A stretch of 64,000 nt of DNA. It comes from an uncultured bacterium (GTDB taxonomy: Bacteria > Bacillota > Clostridia > Oscillospirales > Oscillospiraceae). The notes under the pieces are model-generated. The model was not told where the DNA came from. It did no database searches and saw only the letters and a program-made list of their open reading frames with translations. The stretch's first letter is position 1. The number at the start of each line of letters is the position of its first letter. Positions 60,144-64,000 of the stretch are shown here, piece by piece. The stretch lies in the NCBI GenBank assembly GCA_947364395.1, contig CANASS010000002.1:1-64000 (forward strand), given 5' to 3'. The position numbers and the translations under genes were made by a program.

Positions 60144-60914
60144 TTAGGTCGCTTTTGACAGAGGGTTTTTCCGTAAAAACTCTTTGGCCAGGGTTTCGTA
60201 GGCCTCCGCGCCTCGGGACAGGGGATCGTAGACGGACACGGGCACCCCGTGGCTGGGGGCCTCGGACAGCCGCACGTTCCGGGGGATGACGGAGGCGTAC
60301 ACCTTGCCGGGGAAGTGGCGTTTGACCTCCTCCGCCACCTGGAGGGACAGGTTGGTCCGCCCGTCGTACATGGTGAGCAGAACCCCTTCCATCTCCAGAT
60401 CCGGGTTGAGCCGCTGTTTGGCCAGCCGGACGGTATACAGCAGGTCGGACAGGCCCTCCAGGGCGTAGTATTCGCACTGAACGGGGACCAGCAGGGCGTC
60501 GGCGGCGCACAGACCGTCCAGGGTGAGCAGTTCCAGGGAGGGAGGGCAGTCGATAAAGATAAAGTCGTAACTCCCCTTGATCTCCTCAATGGCGTCCTTC
60601 AGCCGGAATTCCCGCCGGTCCAAGGCGATGAGCTCCACCGTGGCCCCGGACAGGGCCTTGTTGGCGGGGACCACATCCCCCCACTTGGTGCTGACCACAG
60701 CCTTGGACATGGGGACCTCCCCCAAGATCACATCGTATACGCTGGGGGAGCGGCTTTTGTCCAGGCCAAAGCCGGAGGTGGCGTTGCCCTGGGGATCGAA
60801 ATCACACACCAGCACCTTTGCCCCCTGGGCGGTGAGCGCGGCGGCCAAGTTGACGCAGGATGTGGTTTTACCTACGCCCCCCTTTTGGTTGACGATGGCG
60901 ATGGTCTTTCCCAT
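60144..60914 (-). CDS. parA: Chromosome-partitioning ATPase ParA (Soj)
   Basis: ParA-type ATPase, 256 residues, with deviant Walker A KGGVGKTT (11-18), CDFDPQGNATSGFGLD and FIDCPPSLELLTLDGL. It has no N-terminal HTH, like Soj. It works with ParB and in Bacillus also regulates DnaA. The start at 60914 is preceded by GAGGGGGAG. It heads a parA-parB-coiled-coil-serS transcript from the promoter at 60986..60958. Confidence 0.96.
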   Translation of the reverse strand: MGKTIAIVNQKGGVGKTTSCVNLAAALTAQGAKVLVCDFDPQGNATSGFGLDKSRSPSVYDVILGEVPMSKAVVSTKWGDVVPANKALSGATVELIALDRREFRLKDAIEEIKGSYDFIFIDCPPSLELLTLDGLCAADALLVPVQCEYYALEGLSDLLYTVRLAKQRLNPDLEMEGVLLTMYDGRTNLSLQVAEEVKRHFPGKVYASVIPRNVRLSEAPSHGVPVSVYDPLSRGAEAYETLAKEFLRKNPLSKAT

Positions 60915-60957
60915 GTGGGCTCCCCCTCTTCGCGGTTTTTTCTGACGTGTAAAAAAC

Positions 60958-60986
60958 ATTATATCCTGTCTGGGGGGTAATTTCAA
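60958..60986 (-). promoter_or_regulatory. Promoter of parA-parB
   Basis: Minus-strand TTGAAA (60986..60981), 17-base spacer, TATAAT (60963..60958). Confidence 0.88.
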
Positions 60987-61021
60987 CTGTTTTGGAAAAA
61001 TAACGTCCCCATGAAAGCTAC

Positions 61022-61052
61022 AAAAAAGGCAGACCCGCGGGCCTGCCTTTTG
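61022..61052. terminator. Terminator between noc and parA
   Basis: AAAAAGGCAG and CTGCCTTTT flank a GC centre (CCCGCGGG), giving a long stem with A/T runs on both sides. It would end noc transcripts before the parA promoter. Confidence 0.75.
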
Positions 61053-61101
61053 GAGGAGCGCTTGTAGGATGGGTGAATGGAGCGGGGGAGGGATTGCGGT
61101 G

Positions 61102-61117
61102 TGTTTCACGTAAAACA
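61102..61117. promoter_or_regulatory. parS: parS site 2 (one mismatch), after noc
   Basis: TGTTTCACGTAAAACA, one base off the consensus, in the noc-parA gap. Confidence 0.75.
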
Positions 61118-61171
61118 CGAGGACCTATAGTTTTCACATTACTTACCCTGCCGCAAAGGGGCAAAGCCCGC

Positions 61172-61963
61172 CTATTTGGGAATGTGTATGGTCAGTGTGA
61201 TCTCGCTGTCCGTCTCCTCCCGTCCGCACCGGGCGTCCACCCCGGCGGACTGCATCACCGCCAGACTCCGCTTGACGGTGTTGAGGAACAGACGCACATC
61301 CCGGATGCGGTATACCGGCTCCGCCTTTCGGGGAGCGGAACGCCGCTGGATGAGGCGGTCAATGTAAGCCTCCGCCTGGGCCACATTCAGTTGGTATTTT
61401 ATAATGTGGTCCAATGCGGCCCGCTGGAGGCCGGGGGAGTCCAGCCGCAGCAGCGCCCGGGCGTGACGCTCGGAGAGACGGTTTGTCCGCAGGCCGTCGA
61501 TCACGTCCTGGGGCAGCTTGAGCAGACGCAGCTTGTTGGCCACGGCGGACTGGCTCTTGCCCACCCGGCGGGCGGCTTCCTCCTGGGAGAGGTGGTGGCG
61601 GTCGATGAGCTGGCGCAGGGCGGCGGCTTCCTCCCAAACATCCAGGTCCTTCCGCTGGAGGTTTTCCACCAGGGCCAGCAGGGCGGAGGCATCGTCGTCG
61701 GCCTCCACAGGCAGACAGGGGACCCGGGCGAGTCCGGCCATTTTGGCCGCCCGCAGCCGCCGTTCCCCGGCGATCAGCTCCCAGCCCGTTCCCACCCGCC
61801 GGACGGACAGGGGCTGAAGGACTCCAACCTGAGAAATGGACAGGGCCAGTTCCGCCAGCTCCTCCGGGGCAAAGACCTGCCGGGGCTGATGAGGGTTGGG
61901 CCGGATGTCCTCTATGGACAGTTCCAGGACCTGCCGCTTGGCCGTTTTTGGAAAGAGGGACAT
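61172..61963 (-). CDS. noc: ParB paralogue in the position of nucleoid occlusion protein Noc
   Basis: ParB/Noc-family protein, 263 residues: NPHQPRQVFAPEELAELALS, VLQPLSVRR, GERRLRAAKMAG (CTP-binding), ENLQRKDLDVWEEA, and HTH LSQEEAARRVGKSQSAVANK. The order noc-parA-parB equals that of B. subtilis, where Noc blocks division over the nucleoid. Whether this copy reads parS or a Noc-type site cannot be told by eye. The start at 61963 fits GGGAGG. It was identified by position and family, not by a Noc-specific motif. Confidence 0.8.
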   Translation of the reverse strand: MSLFPKTAKRQVLELSIEDIRPNPHQPRQVFAPEELAELALSISQVGVLQPLSVRRVGTGWELIAGERRLRAAKMAGLARVPCLPVEADDDASALLALVENLQRKDLDVWEEAAALRQLIDRHHLSQEEAARRVGKSQSAVANKLRLLKLPQDVIDGLRTNRLSERHARALLRLDSPGLQRAALDHIIKYQLNVAQAEAYIDRLIQRRSAPRKAEPVYRIRDVRLFLNTVKRSLAVMQSAGVDARCGREETDSEITLTIHIPK

Positions 61964-62074
61964 AGAAAAACGCCTCCCGCTGTAAATATACCAAGAGCAT
62001 ATCACAGGGAGGAGGCGAATTCCATCGAAGAGAAGCGCGAGGGTAGCCGCCAGGGGAGCTTGGACCGCAGCAGC

Positions 62075-62090
62075 TGTTTCACGTGAAACA
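62075..62090. promoter_or_regulatory. parS: parS site 3 (perfect), upstream of noc
   Basis: TGTTTCACGTGAAACA, exact consensus, about 110 bases upstream of the noc start. A diverged piece of the GC-rich leader repeat (GGGGAGCTTGGACCGCAG) lies directly beside it at 62053-62070. Confidence 0.95.
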
Positions 62091-62095
62091 CCGCG

Positions 62096-62389
62096 CCTCA
62101 AAAAGCGGACCTCCCCGGCCAATCGGCGCGTCTCCCAGGCGCGGGTGGCGGACCCTGCCCGCTTCTCAATGTCCAGGCACCGGCGGCAGCGCCAATTAGG
62201 GGTCACCGCGTCGAAAGCCGCTGGCGCCGGAAGGTCTGCGCCTAGGGCGCGTGTAGAGCTCTCCCGAAAACAAGGGGGTTCTTAGGGGGAACCGCTTGTG
62301 GACGCGGCCCGCCCTGTGGGCCGTGTTCACTGGGGCGGGCTTCCCCCTAAGTGTGTCTTTGGTTACTTTCTGCACAAGCAGAAAGTGAC
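62096..62389. repeat. TTACTTTCTGC-hairpin repeat, copy R3
   Basis: The right end hairpin is GTTACTTTCTGC-ACAA-GCAGAAAGTGAC (62362-62389), preceded by CCCCCTAAGTGTGTCTTT as in R2. The inner part has TTCTTAGGGGGAACC and GGCTTCCCCCTAAG arms and GGCGCGGGTGGCGGAC, GGCGGCAGCGCCAATTAGGG shared with R2. It fills the noc-yitT gap together with parS 3. No gene is seen in 61964-62399. Confidence 0.7.
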
Positions 62390-62399
62390 GCCCTCAGCC

Positions 62400-63254
62400 C
62401 TATACCCGCATGAAGCCTTTCCCAAAGATCTCGCTGGAGTTGGTGACCAGAATGAAGGCATGGGGATCGGTAGATTTGAGATACAGCCGCAGCGCCACCG
62501 CCTGGGACCGGGACAGGGCGGTGAGCACCACCCATTTTTCATCGTGGGAGTAGGCCCCCTTGGCTGGCCAGAAGGTGGCGGAGCGGTTGAGGGTGCGGGT
62601 GATAAAGGTGCATACCTCTTCGGGGCAGGAGGTGACGGCCATAAAGCTCTTCCGGCGGTTCAGCGACTCAATCGCCGTGTCCACCACCACCGACTTCAGC
62701 ACCAGTCCTAAAATAGAGTAGAGCCCCGCCTCAATGCCCACGAAATAGAGGGTGGAACCGGCTATGAGCACGTCCACGCACAGCAGGGCGTTGCCGATGT
62801 CCATGCTGGAGAACCGCTTGAGGATCATGGCCATGATGTCGGTGCCGCCGGTAGAGCTCTGCATGTTGAACAGGATGGCCGACCCCAGAGAAGGGAGGAT
62901 CACGGCAAAAAACAGCTCCAGGGTCTTTTGGCCCGTCAGGGGAGCGGACAGGGGGCACAGCCATTCCAACCCGGACAGCATAGCGGAAAACAGGATGGAA
63001 CAGTACACCGTGTTGATTCCGAAGCTCTTGTCCAGAAAGAGGAAGCCCACCACCAGAAAGGCAATGTTGATGACGGAGGCAAAGGTGGAGGGGCTTACCG
63101 CCGGAAAGACGGCGTTGAGGATGACAGCCAGGCCGGTGACGCCGCCGGTGTTGAAGTGGTTGGGAAACTTGAAAAAGTAGACCCCGGCGGCCACCAGGAA
63201 GGTGCCCAGGGTGAGCAGGGGAAGCTGACGCAGGGTCTGCTTGACGCGCTGCAT
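62400..63254 (-). CDS. YitT-family membrane protein (DUF161 + DUF2179)
   Basis: A 284-residue protein with five or six N-terminal helices (LLTLGTFLVAAGVYFFKFPN, FNTGGVTGLAVILNAV, NIAFLVVGFLFLDKSFG) and a cytoplasmic C-terminal DUF2179 domain (about 200-284, KSFMAVTSCPEEVCTFITRT to ILVTNSSEIFGKGF). The conserved STGGTDIMAMIL loop is present. YitT proteins are thought to be transport or signalling proteins; no substrate is known. The start at 63254 follows GAAGG. Confidence 0.9.
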   Translation of the reverse strand: MQRVKQTLRQLPLLTLGTFLVAAGVYFFKFPNHFNTGGVTGLAVILNAVFPAVSPSTFASVINIAFLVVGFLFLDKSFGINTVYCSILFSAMLSGLEWLCPLSAPLTGQKTLELFFAVILPSLGSAILFNMQSSTGGTDIMAMILKRFSSMDIGNALLCVDVLIAGSTLYFVGIEAGLYSILGLVLKSVVVDTAIESLNRRKSFMAVTSCPEEVCTFITRTLNRSATFWPAKGAYSHDEKWVVLTALSRSQAVALRLYLKSTDPHAFILVTNSSEIFGKGFMRV

Positions 63255-63276
63255 GGCAAACGCCTTCTTTCCAAAA

Positions 63277-63292
63277 TGTTTCACGTGAAACA
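63277..63292. promoter_or_regulatory. parS: parS site 4 (perfect), upstream of the YitT gene
   Basis: TGTTTCACGTGAAACA, exact consensus, in the yitT-xpt gap, 22 bases from the yitT start. Confidence 0.95.
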
Positions 63293-63455
63293 ACTGGACA
63301 AACGCGAAACACAAATTCAGCCGCAGCGTTTTCCCTGCGGCGCCGCTATTGTAGCAGAAAATGTGGGAAAGGGCAAGGGGGACTTGGGGAAAAACAGTGG
63401 AAAAGCCGGGGGAATTCTGATAAAATAGGGGCATACAAAGAAAGGAGCGATGAAT

Positions 63456-64000
63456 ATGCGGGAACTGGAAGAGCGCATCCGCCGGGACGGTGTTGTGGAG
63501 GACGGGGACGTGCTGAAGGTGGACGGTTTTTTGAACCACCAGATGGATGTGGAGCTGTTCGCGGCCATGGGCCGGGAGTGGGCCCGGCTGTTCGCCGGAG
63601 AGGGGGTCAACAAGATTTTGACCATCGAGGCGTCGGGCATTGGCATGGCCTGTATCGCCGCCCAGCAGTTCGGGGTGCCGGTGGTGTTCGCTAAAAAGAG
63701 CCGCACCAAAAACATCGCCGGGGACGTGTACAAGGTGGAGGTGACCTCCTTCACCCACGGCGGGGTGAGCGACGTGATTGTATCCAAGCGGTTTTTGGGG
63801 CCTGACGACCGCCTGCTGCTCATTGACGATTTCCTGGCCAACGGCGCGGCGCTGGAGGGCCTCATTGACCTGGCCCATCAGGCGGGGGCCGCCGTAGTGG
63901 GGGCGGGGATCGCCGTGGAAAAAGCCTTCCAGCCCGGCGGGGAGCGCATCCGCGCCAGAGGCGTCCGGGTGGAGTCGCTGGCCCGGGTCAAGTCCATGGC
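63456..64000 (+). CDS. xpt: Xanthine phosphoribosyltransferase (3' end outside window)
   Basis: Purine salvage enzyme converting xanthine and PRPP to XMP. The 181 visible residues begin MRELEERIRRDGVVEDGDVL and FLNHQMDVELFAAMG, typical for Xpt, and include the PRPP-binding region LLLIDDFLANGAALEG. The open frame runs to the window edge; the family length is about 190, so only the last few residues are missing. The ATG at 63456 has AAAGGAG eight bases upstream; an ATG at 63450 is too close. No purine riboswitch is recognisable in the 200 bases upstream. Confidence 0.95.
   Translation, partial: MRELEERIRRDGVVEDGDVLKVDGFLNHQMDVELFAAMGREWARLFAGEGVNKILTIEASGIGMACIAAQQFGVPVVFAKKSRTKNIAGDVYKVEVTSFTHGGVSDVIVSKRFLGPDDRLLLIDDFLANGAALEGLIDLAHQAGAAVVGAGIAVEKAFQPGGERIRARGVRVESLARVKSM

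Noticed and set aside
61964..62206. N-terminal extension of noc
   Set aside because: The frame stays open but crosses parS 3 and repeat DNA and lacks a ribosome site; the start at 61963 has a good one.
63293..63455. Possible purine riboswitch upstream of xpt
   Set aside because: The conserved guanine-riboswitch core loops could not be found; only a plain gap with parS 4 and a -10-like TAAAAT is visible.
63255..63878. N-terminal extension of the YitT gene running opposite xpt
   Set aside because: The extension is antisense to xpt and non-membrane in character; the family begins at the ATG at 63254.

Overview
The window looks like the replication-origin region of a GC-rich, endospore-forming Clostridia chromosome. 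Oscillospiraceae of the Flavonifractor/Lawsonibacter type is my best guess, inferred from gene style and not from a database. The evidence is a Bacillus-like origin order (rpmH-rnpA-yidD-yidC-jag to the left, dnaA-dnaN-yaaA-recF-remB-gyrB-gyrA to the right), a gerA-type germination operon, sepF/divIVA-type division genes, a split two-subunit transketolase, HemZ, a noc-parA-parB locus, and ribosomal protein L27 with the N-terminal extension that is cut by Prp.

Layout. 0.1-3.1 kb: a reduced gerAA-gerAC-gerAB operon on the minus strand. 3.4-9.9 kb: an FAD dehydrogenase, the stub of a lost flavodoxin-like gene, a ParB-like small protein, miaB, mreD and penicillin-binding protein 2. 10.2-13.1 kb (minus): transketolase halves and galM. 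13.3-19.1 kb (plus): kinase-like protein, DJ-1-like protein, Nudix hydrolase, Orn/Lys/Arg decarboxylase-family protein, holB, ricT and a lipoprotein. 19.9-25.0 kb (plus): miaA-hfq, then a division cluster (HlyD-like protein, yggS, sepF, divIVA, a 48-residue protein). 25.2-32.4 kb: an XRE regulator, gap, a ClC channel, obg, rpmA-prp-rplU and a lipoprotein. 32.5-38.1 kb (minus): hemZ, a metallo-hydrolase, jag, yidC, yidD, rnpA, rpmH. 38.4-48.7 kb (plus): dnaA, oriC, dnaN, yaaA, recF, remB, a PH-domain protein, gyrB, gyrA, rnhA. 48.8-63.3 kb (almost all minus): aspS, hisS, mgsA, minD, rsmG, serS, a coiled-coil membrane protein, parB, parA, noc and a YitT protein, with two small divergent regulator modules. 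The window ends inside xpt.

Origin and segregation. The dnaA-dnaN gap holds seven DnaA-box-like sites. The last is followed by a GC block, a DnaA-trio-like stretch and an AT-rich segment, as in a Firmicutes basal unwinding system. Four parS sites (two perfect, two with one mismatch) lie at 59-63 kb around parAB/noc. That locus is to the right of gyrA and is transcribed toward dnaA, unlike B. subtilis where it lies left of dnaA, so a rearrangement near the origin is likely.

The least ordinary content is intergenic. (1) Six copies of a paired element: two inverted arms of about 50 bp, each a T/A-rich hairpin, flank a variable spacer. One copy has expanded to 815 bp and carries an XRE regulator plus a small gene that seems to have lost its 5' end. 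(2) About 290-bp repeats with a TTACTTTCTGC hairpin and TTAAGGGGGAAAA arms. (3) GC-rich leader repeats before hfq, before rplU and elsewhere. (4) Short GTAGGGC...GCCCTAC palindromes. (5) Two arrays of TTCCACA boxes at 5.6 and 10.0 kb that resemble the oriC boxes. (6) Three small AT-rich modules in which a DNA-binding regulator diverges from a small protein of unknown role. No tRNA, rRNA, CRISPR array, insertion sequence or prophage was seen.
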